Shown: positions 6,581-13,301, counted from the first letter of the stretch. The stretch: 14,127 nucleotides of DNA from JAPLJC01 sp052326585 (GCA_052326585.1 JBKQLU010000018.1:1-14127); one strand, 5' to 3'. Notes: generated by a model from the sequence alone, not told the origin. A program made the numbers and translations.

Positions 6581-6609
6581 ATTTTAACAGGTCTGCGCGG
6601 TTATTTCAC
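6581..6609 (-). promoter_or_regulatory. Candidate promoter of mtaB, possibly leaderless
   Basis: Minus strand: GTGAAA (6609-6604), 17-nt spacer, then TAAAAT (6586-6581) preceded by TG and one base, an extended -10. The ATG at 6573 starts 8 nt after the -10 box, so the transcript would begin at or next to the start codon. This fits the absence of a Shine-Dalgarno sequence before mtaB. Confidence 0.45.
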
Positions 6610-6640
6610 CCTGGCCCGGGAAATGCGGCAGGCGCCCTCA

Positions 6641-6830
6641 GTTGCCAGTTATCTTTTTCGCCCATGCCTTTACTGGCAATTGGCAACTGGAGACTTCTGC
6701 GAAAAACAACTTTGTCATCCTGAGCGAAGCGAAGGATCTGATATTCCTTAGTATTTATGAGATTCTTCGGTCGCTTCGCTCCCTCAGAATGACAAAAATA
6801 GGGACCTTCGCAGAAGTTTCAACTGGCAAC
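6641..6830. repeat. Nested inverted-repeat (MITE-like) element between mnmA and mtaB
   Basis: About 190 bases with three layers of inverted repeats. Outer: GTTGCCAGTT (6641-6650) and AACTGGCAAC (6821-6830), perfect 10 bp. Middle: ACTTCTGCGAA (6693-6703) and TTCGCAGAAGT (6807-6817), perfect 11 bp. Inner: TTTGTCATCCTGAGCGAAGC and following bases (6711-6739) against its near-complement at 6759-6796, imperfect over about 30 bp. The inner TGTCATYCTGAG...GCGAAGCGA... termini are of a kind I recognise as a widespread palindromic repeat in environmental bacterial genomes; no transposase is encoded. Just outside, ACTGATA is tandemly repeated (6829-6845). It occupies the 278-base gap between the two tRNA-modification genes. 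Confidence 0.75.
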
Positions 6831-6851
6831 TGATAACTGATAACTAGATTC

Positions 6852-7901
6852 TCACTTGATTGCCGCCTCAATCCAGGCGCCGCCCAGGACCCGGTCTTCT
6901 GCATAGAAGGCCACGGCCTGGCCGGGTGCTACGGCAGATTGGGGCAGGGCAAAGACCACCTCTACCGCCGCGGCGCCCAGGGGGCGGATGTGGGCCGCCA
7001 CTCCCGGGTGGCGGTGGCGGATGACCGCCTGGGCCTCCAGGTCGCCGCTGGGTGGCTGGATAAGCCAGCTGATCCGGCCGGCCCTTAGGCCGCGGCAGAG
7101 GATCTCCTGGCGCCGGCCCAATACCACCCGGTTGCTCTCGGGGTGGATCTCCGCCACATAGTAGGGTTCCCCGGCCGGAATCCCCAAGCCCCGGCGCTGG
7201 CCCACGGTGTAATGCTCCAAACCGCGGTGCCTTCCCAAGAGCCGCCCCCCGAGGTCCACCACTTCCCCAGGGCTTCCCGGGCCGCGGCGGGCCCGGATGA
7301 AGTCCTGGTAACGGCCTCGGGGGATAAAGCAGAGTTCCATGCTCTCGGGGCACTGCGCCTCGACCGGTAAGCCCAACTCCCGGTAACGGCGGCGCACCTC
7401 CGCCTTGGTCAGGTCCCCCAGGGGAAAGAGGAGATGGGCCAGCAGTTCCCTGGGCAGGCGGCTGAGGAAATAGGATTGGTCCTTGCCGCGGTCCGCGGCC
7501 CGGAACAGTCCCAGGGTCCCGTCAGCCCCGGGAAGCAGCCGGGCATAGTGGCCGGTGGCCAGGCGGGTCAGCCCCTGGGCCTGGAGCAACTGCCACAGGC
7601 GGCCGAACTTGATGGCCGCGTTACACTGTACGCAGGGATTGGGAGTGCGGCCTCGGGAGTATTCGCTGAGGAAATAGTCCACCACCTGCCGGTCAAACTC
7701 CTGCCGGAGGTCCACCCTGGTGAGGGCCAGATTCAACTTCAGCGCCAGGGCCGTCAGATGTGCGGCCGGAGGGCCGCCGTCGCTCAGGAGCAGGTGGAAC
7801 GCCCGCGGCCGCTGTCCTTGTTGGCTGAGCAAGGCCGCGGCCACGGCGCTGTCCACCCCGCCGCTCAAAGCTATGGCTACCCGGTGGTCAGGCTTGGGCA
7901 T
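6852..7901 (-). CDS. mnmA: tRNA-uridine 2-sulfurtransferase MnmA
   Basis: 349 aa, slightly shorter than the usual 360-380. MnmA activates U34 of tRNA-Lys, -Glu and -Gln with ATP and replaces O2 by sulfur taken from a relay such as IscS/TusE. Landmarks: PP-loop ALSGGVDSA (11-19); NPCVQCN (88-94) containing the nucleophile Cys90; TGHYAR (116-121); KDQSYFLSRL (140-149); and ESMELCFIP (186-194) with the second active-site cysteine, Cys191, which forms the persulfide. HYTVGQRRGLGI (230-241) marks the central domain, and the C-terminal beta-barrel ends GGAWIEAA. The ATG at 7901 is just before the family N-terminus; only a weak GAGAAAG precedes it. The gene is divergent from parA and upstream of mtaB; whether both share a message across the repeat is unclear. 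Confidence 0.95.
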   Translation of the reverse strand: MPKPDHRVAIALSGGVDSAVAAALLSQQGQRPRAFHLLLSDGGPPAAHLTALALKLNLALTRVDLRQEFDRQVVDYFLSEYSRGRTPNPCVQCNAAIKFGRLWQLLQAQGLTRLATGHYARLLPGADGTLGLFRAADRGKDQSYFLSRLPRELLAHLLFPLGDLTKAEVRRRYRELGLPVEAQCPESMELCFIPRGRYQDFIRARRGPGSPGEVVDLGGRLLGRHRGLEHYTVGQRRGLGIPAGEPYYVAEIHPESNRVVLGRRQEILCRGLRAGRISWLIQPPSGDLEAQAVIRHRHPGVAAHIRPLGAAAVEVVFALPQSAVAPGQAVAFYAEDRVLGGAWIEAAIK

Positions 7902-8277
7902 ACGGCTTTCTCAGTGGCGATGCCTGTATGGGTAACGACTCGGATGGCGGCAATATTTTCATGCCATAAAGAATGACCGCCGCCATTGACATTGGATTCC
8001 CGTAACCAACTTGCTTGTTCCAGTTGATTAAGATAACAGAAAGGTCAAGAGGCTGCAAAGCAGAGGTCTCCGGGATGAGACCACGGCCGGAGCGCCAACG
8101 GGGAGGAGACCATCTGGTATCCGCCCCCATAAACCGGTATTAATCGATCTTTGACAGAGGCGGCGCCATCAGCGGCGCCACTTTCCTGATCCAGATATTC
8201 CTTGACGCAACTTTCCCCTTCCTTTATCATTGGCCCAGGCCCATGCCTACCAATGGTCCAAGTGAGAAATCCCCGTC
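7902..8277. other. Intergenic region between divergent mnmA and parA
   Basis: 376 bases. It holds the parA promoter (8202-8230), a 6-bp hairpin GGTCTC/GAGACC (8065-8082) and a GGCGCC ATCAGC GGCGCC palindrome (8162-8179). A minus-strand promoter for mnmA was not found with confidence. Short open frames on the minus strand resemble nothing known and lack ribosome sites. Confidence 0.5.
8202..8230 (+). promoter_or_regulatory. Sigma-70-type promoter of parA
   Basis: TTGACG (8202-8207), exactly 17-nt spacer, TATCAT (8225-8230): each box matches five of six consensus positions. The predicted transcript start near 8237 leaves a leader of about 40 nt before the parA ATG. Confidence 0.65.
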
Positions 8278-9096
8278 ATGTCCTATGTAGTAGCGGTTAT
8301 CAATCAGAAAGGCGGCACCGGCAAGACCACCACCGCCCTGAACCTGGGGGCCGGCCTGGCTTACCAGGGTTACCGCACCCTGATCGTTGACCTGGACCCC
8401 CAGGGCCATACCACCATCGGCATCGGGGTGGACCCGGACACCATTACCGCCTCCATGGCGGAGGTGATGACCGTCCCCCGCACCAGCATCGGCGAGGTGG
8501 CCGTGCCCAGCTACATCCTGGGCCTGGAGGTGGCGCCGGCCCAGATTCATCTGGCCCGGGCGGCGGAGCAGGTTTACAGCCGGGTTTTTCGGGAGGCCAT
8601 CCTGGACCAGGCCTTGAAAGACGCGGACTACGAATTCGTGCTCATCGACTGCCCGCCGTCCCTGGGGGTGCTCACCACCAATTCCCTGTTCGCCTGCGAC
8701 TTCATCATCATCCCTTGCCAGATTTCCCGCTATTCTCTGGACGGCCTGGCCGATTTGCTCACCACCGTGGAGACGGTCAAGAACCTCACCATGGAGGAGT
8801 TGTTTGAGGGGGACTTCTTCCGTATCCTCCTCACCATGTATGATAAACGAAATCGCGTCACCAATGATTATATCATGGAACAACTGGCGCCCTTCCGGGA
8901 GAAGACCTTCAAGGCCGTGATCATGAAAAACGAGGCCTTGAACCAGGCCCAGATTGCCCAGAAGGCCATCTTCGATTATGAGCCCAGGAGTTCCGGGGCC
9001 CAGGACTATCTAAGGCTCACCCTTGAATTCTTAGAGATATGGAAAAAAAGAGACAGTTTGCCGGCAAGACGACCAAGCTTGCCAGGCTCCGCTTAA
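8278..9096 (+). CDS. ParA/Soj-family ATPase (orphan, no parB nearby)
   Basis: 272 aa, the size of chromosomal Soj-like ParA without an N-terminal DNA-binding extension. Deviant Walker A KGGTGKTT (11-18) with signature Lys11 and Lys16; Walker A' VDLDPQG (37-43) with Asp40; Walker B LIDCPPS (122-128) with Asp124. IIIPCQISRYSLDGL (133-147) and the MYDKRNRVTN segment are typical ParA landmarks. Such ATPases dimerise with ATP, bind DNA or a membrane non-specifically and position chromosomes, plasmids or protein clusters, usually with a partner that stimulates hydrolysis. No ParB gene or parS site (TGTTTCACGTGAAACA-like) is visible. The immediate downstream gene overlaps its last 19 codons and is a natural partner candidate. 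The ATG at 8278 is the first residue of the family N-terminus (MSYVVAVINQ); the ribosome site is weak. The C-terminal tail from about residue 254 is Pro/Arg/Ser-rich. Confidence 0.9.
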   Translation: MSYVVAVINQKGGTGKTTTALNLGAGLAYQGYRTLIVDLDPQGHTTIGIGVDPDTITASMAEVMTVPRTSIGEVAVPSYILGLEVAPAQIHLARAAEQVYSRVFREAILDQALKDADYEFVLIDCPPSLGVLTTNSLFACDFIIIPCQISRYSLDGLADLLTTVETVKNLTMEELFEGDFFRILLTMYDKRNRVTNDYIMEQLAPFREKTFKAVIMKNEALNQAQIAQKAIFDYEPRSSGAQDYLRLTLEFLEIWKKRDSLPARRPSLPGSA

Positions 9097-9371
9097 CTCA
9101 GGCTCTGGTGGAGCAGTCGGAGGCGTCTGGCGTGGGTGCCGCGGCGGCGGCCGCGGCCCGGGAGACCGCTGAACCCCTGGGCGCAGTCTATATCCACTTG
9201 ATCCGGGAACTGAGCTTTTTGTTGAACCAATTGGAGGCCGGGCCCCAGACGGCGGTGCCGCCGCGGGGCTTGCTGCCCCCTTACATCCCCCAACCGCAAC
9301 AGATACGGATGTCCCTGCGCTTCGCCCAACAAGGGCTCCAGGATCTGCAGTTCCTGCTCTCCCGTCCTTAG
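9039..9371 (+). CDS. Small hypothetical protein overlapping parA
   Basis: 110 aa, not recognised. It starts with ATG 9039 inside parA in another frame, a 58-nt overlap, and ends TAG at 9371. The N-terminus is basic (MEKKRQFAGKTTKLARLRL), as is common for proteins that bind nucleic acid or a ParA partner. A run of alanines follows (residues 34-40), then a probable helix (LGAVYIHLIRELSFLLNQLEA, 47-67, given here only as its span), a Pro-rich linker, and a C-terminal helix ending QGLQDLQFLLSRP. No signal peptide and no membrane segment. Position directly after a ParA that lacks ParB suggests a partner or adaptor role, as small basic proteins often activate ParA/MinD ATPases; this is inference. 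The codon pattern is GC-rich at third positions, which supports coding. The ribosome site is weak; translation may be coupled to parA. Confidence 0.65.
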   Translation: MEKKRQFAGKTTKLARLRLTQALVEQSEASGVGAAAAAAARETAEPLGAVYIHLIRELSFLLNQLEAGPQTAVPPRGLLPPYIPQPQQIRMSLRFAQQGLQDLQFLLSRP

Positions 9372-9386
9372 CCCCGGTTAGACTTG

Positions 9387-9422
9387 AAAAAAAAGGGCCA
9401 GCGGGATAAACCCCTCTGGCCC
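9387..9422 (-). terminator. Rho-independent terminator for the TPR gene
   Basis: Read on the minus strand: GGGCCAG (9422-9416) pairs with CTGGCCC (9401-9395), with GGG/CCC stacking inside, followed directly by eight T (9394-9387). This is a textbook intrinsic terminator about 130 nt past the TPR gene stop. On the plus strand the hairpin also lies 24 nt after the small gene, but no T-run follows in that direction. Confidence 0.88.
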
Positions 9423-9503
9423 CCAAACGAGATGTCTGGAGCGGGAGTGACTCGTTACCATGCCTCGCAACCCCTGGCCTGACCTAAAGATAAGAACGGG
9501 GCG

Positions 9504-9519
9504 GGGGCCCGAAGGCCCC
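9504..9519 (-). other. TTCG-tetraloop hairpin in the 3' leader of the TPR message
   Basis: On the minus strand GGGGCC TTCG GGCCCC forms a very stable tetraloop hairpin 30 nt past the TPR gene stop. No T-run follows, so it is probably a 3'-end stabilising structure or a first pausing site ahead of the true terminator at 9387-9422. Confidence 0.5.
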
Positions 9520-9548
9520 GGGGAATTACCTTTCTTTAGGCGCCGGCA

Positions 9549-10160
9549 CTATTTCATCAGGGGCGGATTCACGCCCGGCGGAGGCGTATGGGTGGCGGCA
9601 ATCTTAGCCTCTAACTTGGCGATATTTTCCTGAATGATGGGGAGGATTTCACTGGTGGCCGCCATTTTCCGTTCGGGTTCAACCGCCATACAGGTGCCGC
9701 CCACGAAGCAAGTCTGTTGAACCTTGTCTTTATATTGGGCGGCATGAATGGCGGCATCCTTAAATTGGGCCAAGGCGTCATTCAGCTTGCCGTCCCGTTC
9801 ATCCAAGACCGCCAGGTTGTTCAGGGCAAAGGGGTTTAATTCATCGAGGTGGGCCGCGATCTGGAATTCATGTCTGGCGGCCTCATAGTTGCCTTCCCGG
9901 ACAAAGGTATAACCCCTTCTTATGGGGGTGTAGACGTCTACCGGCATCAAGGAGCCGCCCCTGATGGTGCCGCCCGGGGCTGTCTTATATCCCACGCCTG
10001 GCGTGCCGGTGGCCGGGGCCATCGGCGCCGGCTGCGACTGGTTCATCGGCGTCTGGTTGGCGCCGGTGGCCGGGGCCATCTGAGCGAAGCCAGGGAAGGC
10101 GCAGGCCAAAGAAAGCGCCAGGATCAGCGCGATTATCATGAATTTACGGGTATGTCGCAT
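9549..10160 (-). CDS. Secreted TPR-repeat protein
   Basis: 203 aa from the third of three consecutive ATG codons (10160), which lies 7 nt from AAGGAG (10173-10168); the first ATG (10166) is only 1 nt from it. Residues 1-27 form a Sec signal peptide ending PGFAQ. A low-complexity Pro/Met/Ala/Gln linker follows (28-60), containing MAPATG twice; its DNA is a 19-bp direct repeat (10005-10023 and 10062-10080). Residues 80-107 and 110-141 are two TPR-like helical pairs (RRGYTFVREGNYEAARHEFQ; NPFALNNLAVLDERDGKLNDA). Then come Cys151 and Cys157, a possible disulfide, and a C-terminal helix. The product should be periplasmic, acting in protein-protein contacts. The specific role is unknown. It stands alone with its own promoter and terminator, ahead of and divergent from aroF. 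Confidence 0.87.
   Translation of the reverse strand: MRHTRKFMIIALILALSLACAFPGFAQMAPATGANQTPMNQSQPAPMAPATGTPGVGYKTAPGGTIRGGSLMPVDVYTPIRRGYTFVREGNYEAARHEFQIAAHLDELNPFALNNLAVLDERDGKLNDALAQFKDAAIHAAQYKDKVQQTCFVGGTCMAVEPERKMAATSEILPIIQENIAKLEAKIAATHTPPPGVNPPLMK
10005..10080. repeat. 19-bp direct repeat within the TPR gene
   Basis: GCCGGTGGCCGGGGCCATC occurs at 10005-10023 and again at 10062-10080. On the minus strand both encode MAPATG in the Pro-rich linker after the signal peptide. It looks like a local tandem-type duplication 57 bases (19 codons) apart, in frame. Confidence 0.85.
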
Positions 10161-10217
10161 CATCATTCTCCTTAGTTTGAGTTGAAAGTGAAATCCGCCC
10201 CGTTGCTATGGCATCTT

Positions 10218-10245
10218 AGTTTAAGGCTTAATTTTTCAATGTCAA
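10218..10245 (-). promoter_or_regulatory. Sigma-70-type promoter of the TPR gene
   Basis: Minus strand: perfect TTGACA (10245-10240), 16-nt AT-rich spacer, TAAACT (10223-10218), which matches four of six -10 positions. It gives a leader of about 50 nt before the start codon. Confidence 0.6.
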
Positions 10246-10583
10246 GAAATAGTATGGTATTTTAAATAGTAAGCCCAAAGAAGGGGCAATAATCCTGGAA
10301 GCGGATGAGTCCGCGCCCTCGCCTTTGGACCGGCCCAGCAGGTCAGGGCCAGGCTCAAGCTTTCCGGGCTCTGCGGGCGGGCGAGCCAGCCCGGACGCGG
10401 TTGTTGAGGAGGATCTCGATTAGGGCGGGTCCGGGCTTGGTGGCATTCCTTGCCTCGGATTTGGCAGAGCTACCGAAGCAATAAATATGATGGGGGGAAA
10501 AGTTTCATGCCACCCGAAGCATAACTCCTGGCAACCTGCCGCTATGGTTGATTTTGTCTATGATCCCTGATAAACATGTCTGG

Positions 10584-10630
10584 GGAAAAGATGCGCCGGG
10601 CTGCCCCCCGGCGCTCCCGGTCCATTTTCC
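10584..10630 (+). promoter_or_regulatory. Stable hairpin in the aroF leader, possible attenuator
   Basis: GCGCCGGG (10593-10600) and CCCGGCGC (10607-10614) form an 8-bp all-GC stem with a 6-nt loop; GGAAAA (10584-10589) and TTTTCC (10625-10630) can extend it as an outer stem. It ends 46 nt before the aroF start. No clear T-run follows, so attenuation is possible but not shown. Confidence 0.4.
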
Positions 10631-10676
10631 AGGCCGCCTTAAAAAAATCTCTTCAGCCTAAAGTTGGAGATGAAAA

Positions 10677-11684
10677 ATGCTCATTGTCATGGACAAGGAG
10701 GCCACCCCGGCACAGATCGGGGTGGTAGTGCGCAAGATCGAAGCCCTGGGCTTCCTGGCTCAACCGATGCCCGGGGGCGAGCGGGTGGCCATCGCAGTGC
10801 TGCGCAACCCCGGACCGGTGGACCCAGCCCTGTTCCTGGACCTGCCTGGGGTGAAACAGGCCATTCCGGTTACCCGGGCCTACAAGCTGGTGAGCCGGGA
10901 AGTGCAGCGGCAAGACACCCTCATCTCGCTGCCGGGCCTGACGCTGGGAAGGGGCCACTTTGTGGTGATGGCTGGTCCGTGTGCGGTGGAGAGCGAGCGC
11001 CAGGCCTTGACGATCGCCGCCGGGGTGAAGGCGGCCGGAGCCCGGATCTTCCGCGGCGGCGCCTTTAAGCCCCGCACCTCACCTTACAGCCACCAGGGGC
11101 TGGGCAAGCCCGGCCTGAAGATCCTGAAAAAAGTGCGGGACGAGACCGGACTGCTCATCATCACCGAGGCCATGGACGAGGCTTCTTTGAAACTGGTAAG
11201 TGAATATGCCGACATCGTCCAGATCGGGACCCGCAACATGCAGAATTTTTCCCTGCTGCGCCAGGCCGGACGCTGCGGCAAGCCGGTCCTCCTGAAGCGG
11301 GGCATGAACGCCATCCTGGAAGAATGGCTGATGGCCGCCGAGTATATCATGGCCGAGGGCAATTCCCAGATTATCCTCTGTGAACGAGGGGTCCGGGGCA
11401 TCGGCGAGCATGTCCGCAATCTCCTCGATCTGGCGGCGGTGCCGGTGGTCCGCCGGGAGACCCATCTCCCCATCGTGGTGGACCCCAGCCATGCCGCCGG
11501 CCGGCGGGACCTGGTGCCTCCCCTGGCCCGGGCCGCGGTGGCCGCGGGCTGCGATGGCCTCCTCATCGAGGTGCACCATGATCCGGATAAGGCCATCTCC
11601 GACGGCGCCCAGTCCCTCTACCCGGAGCAGTTCGCCGCCCTGATGCAGGAGATCCAGAGCTTGCGCCCCGGGGGCTGGAATTGA
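10677..11684 (+). CDS. aroF: 3-deoxy-7-phosphoheptulonate (DAHP) synthase, Thermotoga type
   Basis: 335 aa. It condenses phosphoenolpyruvate and erythrose-4-phosphate to DAHP, the first shikimate-pathway step. Residues 1-70 form the ferredoxin-like N-terminal domain of the type I-beta, Thermotoga-maritima-like enzymes, where it mediates feedback control by Tyr/Phe. The TIM barrel follows: VMAGPCAVESERQ with metal ligand Cys102; RGGAFKPRTSPYSHQGLG (126-143), the PEP/E4P loop; LLKRGM (205-210); ILCERGVRG (233-241); VDPSHAAGRRD with His272; and LIEVHHDPDKAISDGAQSL with Glu298 and Asp309. All four metal ligands are present. ATG 10677 follows GGAG (10666-10669) by 7 nt. The TGA stop overlaps the aroB start (TTGA, 11681-11684), so the two are translationally coupled. 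Confidence 0.96.
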   Translation: MLIVMDKEATPAQIGVVVRKIEALGFLAQPMPGGERVAIAVLRNPGPVDPALFLDLPGVKQAIPVTRAYKLVSREVQRQDTLISLPGLTLGRGHFVVMAGPCAVESERQALTIAAGVKAAGARIFRGGAFKPRTSPYSHQGLGKPGLKILKKVRDETGLLIITEAMDEASLKLVSEYADIVQIGTRNMQNFSLLRQAGRCGKPVLLKRGMNAILEEWLMAAEYIMAEGNSQIILCERGVRGIGEHVRNLLDLAAVPVVRRETHLPIVVDPSHAAGRRDLVPPLARAAVAAGCDGLLIEVHHDPDKAISDGAQSLYPEQFAALMQEIQSLRPGGWN

Positions 11685-12811
11685 GGGAGATCCTCCTGCG
11701 GTTGCCGGGCCGGGATCAGAGCTATCGGATTATCCTGGAACCGGGGCTGCGCTCCCGCCTGGGCTCCTTGTTGACCTCTCTTAACCAGGCCAGGAGGCTC
11801 TTCCTGATCTCCGACCGCCGGGTGGCCCGTCTCTATGGGGCGCAGGTGGCCGCGGCCCTTGAGGAGGCCGGCCTGGAGCCGGTGCGGCTCACCGTGCCCA
11901 GTGGGGAACGGGCGAAAAACTGGCCGGTGGTCCGGCGTCTGGCCCGGCAGCTCCTGGAGGGCGGCGCCCACCGCGGCTCCCTGTTGCTGGCCCTGGGGGG
12001 CGGGGTGGTGGGGGACCTTACCGGCTTCCTGGCCTCCATCTTCATGCGGGGTTTGCCTTTCATCCAGGTGCCCACCACCTTGCTGGCCATGGTGGACGCC
12101 TCCATCGGCGGCAAGACCGCCGTCAATCTTGCCGAGGGCAAAAACCTCCTGGGCACCTTCCACCAGCCCCGCCTGGTGGCCATCGACCCGGAGTTCCTGC
12201 AGACCCTGCCCCGGACCGAATTCCGTAACGGCTTGGCGGAAGTGGTCAAGGCCGCCTTGATTTCTGACCGCGAGTTGCTGGCGCGACTGGAAGTTTTATT
12301 GGTCAAGGGGCCGGCCGGGCTGCTCGGAAATCCGGAGGAATTGCTCGGGGTGATTTATCGGGCCGCGGCCATCAAGGCTGAGGTAGTGGCCCAGGATGAG
12401 CGGGAGGGTGGTCTGCGCCGCCTCCTCAACTTCGGCCACACCCTGGGCCACGGGCTGGAGCAGGCCTCGTCCTTCCGGCTGGCTCACGGCCGGGCGGTGG
12501 CCTGGGGGATGCTGGCGGCGCTTAAGCTTTCCGAAAGACTGGCGGGCTTGCCGGCAGAGGAGGCCAGCCGCGGCCGCCGGCTTCTCCGGCACCTGGGGCT
12601 CACCCGCCGGCCCCTGCCGCCTATGGACCCGGGAGCCATCCTGGCCGCCCTGGGCCGGGATAAGAAACGCCTGGAGAGCGGGGTGCCCTTCGTGCTGCTG
12701 CGCCGCCTGGGGGAGGCGGTGGTCGCGGCAGAAGTGCCCATGCCGTTGGTAGCCGAGGTTTTGGATCAAATCTTGGGGAGCGGCGAGGGCCTTGGGGATG
12801 ACGCCATTTGA
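11681..12811 (+). CDS. aroB: 3-dehydroquinate synthase
   Basis: 376 aa, close to the usual 350-370. It converts DAHP to 3-dehydroquinate, the second shikimate step, using NAD and a divalent metal. Start TTG 11681 overlaps the aroF stop by 4 nt; a G-rich stretch (GGGGGC, 11667-11673) could serve as ribosome site, and the family N-terminus begins here. Landmarks: LALGGGVVGDLTGFLAS (103-119); VPTTLLAMVDASIGGKTAVNL (130-150 as a span) with the NAD/substrate residues; NLLGTFHQP (155-163); LAEVVKAALI with metal ligand Glu187; LLNFGHTLGHGLE with ligand His253; LAHGRAVAWGM with ligand His269. The usual HGEAVA reads HGRAVA here, a minor variation. The C-terminus GSGEGLGDDAI overlaps the next gene. Confidence 0.96.
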   Translation: MREILLRLPGRDQSYRIILEPGLRSRLGSLLTSLNQARRLFLISDRRVARLYGAQVAAALEEAGLEPVRLTVPSGERAKNWPVVRRLARQLLEGGAHRGSLLLALGGGVVGDLTGFLASIFMRGLPFIQVPTTLLAMVDASIGGKTAVNLAEGKNLLGTFHQPRLVAIDPEFLQTLPRTEFRNGLAEVVKAALISDRELLARLEVLLVKGPAGLLGNPEELLGVIYRAAAIKAEVVAQDEREGGLRRLLNFGHTLGHGLEQASSFRLAHGRAVAWGMLAALKLSERLAGLPAEEASRGRRLLRHLGLTRRPLPPMDPGAILAALGRDKKRLESGVPFVLLRRLGEAVVAAEVPMPLVAEVLDQILGSGEGLGDDAI

Positions 12812-13241
12812 ATCCTTCCGGTTAACGCCCATCGGCTATAGCAAGAAGGAGCAGGACAAGGATTACCTGGAGATCCTGCCGCAGTTCGCCCCGGCCCTTC
12901 TGGGCCTGGAGGGCTTCACGCACCTCTGGGTGCTTTACTGGTTCCATGCCAACGACCGGCCGGCAGCCCGGGCCGTCCTCCAGGTGCATCCCCGCCGGGA
13001 CCCGGCCAATCCGGTCACCGGGGTCTTCGCCTGCCGGGCCCCGGAGCGTCCCAATCCCATCGGCCTCACCGCCTGCCGCATCCTCAAGGTCAGCGGCCAT
13101 CTCCTGGAAGTGGCCGGCCTGGATGCCCGGGACGGCAGCCCCATCCTTGACTTGAAGCCTTATATACCCGAAGGGGACTCAATTCCGGCCGCGGCTACCC
13201 CGGAGTGGGTGCAGCGGCCGCGGCCATCTGGAAAAGATTAG
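12798..13241 (+). CDS. trmO: tRNA t6A37 N6-methyltransferase TrmO (TsaA domain)
   Basis: 147 aa. It is a single TsaA/UPF0066 beta-barrel domain, the SAM-dependent enzyme that methylates t6A37 of tRNA-Thr to m6t6A. Start ATG 12798 lies 14 nt inside aroB in another frame (a TTG at 12792 is also possible). Landmarks: FRLTPIGYSKKEQD (8-21), the conserved N-terminal strand with PIG; EGFTHLWVLYWFHAN (38-52); VFACRAPERPNPIGLT (76-91), the family signature RPNPIG; and LDARDGSPILDLKPYIPEGD (108-127), matching the usual DGTPVLDIKPY. The extra C-terminal domain found in E. coli TrmO (about 235 aa) is absent, as in many bacteria and archaea. It is third in the aroF-aroB-trmO unit; the functional link to aromatic synthesis is not obvious. 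Confidence 0.92.
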   Translation: MTPFESFRLTPIGYSKKEQDKDYLEILPQFAPALLGLEGFTHLWVLYWFHANDRPAARAVLQVHPRRDPANPVTGVFACRAPERPNPIGLTACRILKVSGHLLEVAGLDARDGSPILDLKPYIPEGDSIPAAATPEWVQRPRPSGKD

Positions 13242-13301
13242 TTTTCTGTTTCTCCCAAAGGGACTTTGACTCGATTTTGCCTATCACAGAAAACCGTTAA
13301 T

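Larger units (their letters stand above)
10161..10676. other. Intergenic region between the TPR gene and aroF
   Basis: 516 bases. It contains the TPR-gene promoter (10218-10245), a GCGGA/TCCGC 4-nt-loop hairpin (10301-10314), a 7-bp GC hairpin TCCGGGC/GCCCGGA (10363-10395), a weak plus-strand promoter candidate (TTGGCA 10461-10466 with TATGAT 10486-10491 at 19 nt), a possible 8-codon leader peptide (10544-10570) and a strong hairpin at 10584-10630. A 59-codon plus frame (10305-10484) is open but resembles nothing known. Confidence 0.5.

Noticed and set aside
8045..8230. 61-codon minus-strand open frame between mnmA and parA
   Set aside because: Overlaps the parA promoter, has no ribosome site and resembles nothing known.
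10301..10314. GCGGATGAGTCCGC, recalling a hammerhead-ribozyme core
   Set aside because: No GAAA segment or flanking stems follow; it is simply a 5-bp hairpin.
10441..10455. TGGCA...TTGC resembling a sigma-54 promoter
   Set aside because: The GG and GC pairs are 8 rather than 10 bases apart, which does not fit sigma-54 binding.
10305..10484. 59-codon plus-strand open frame upstream of aroF
   Set aside because: Arg/Pro/Leu-rich translation typical of GC-rich non-coding DNA, no ribosome site, no known similarity.
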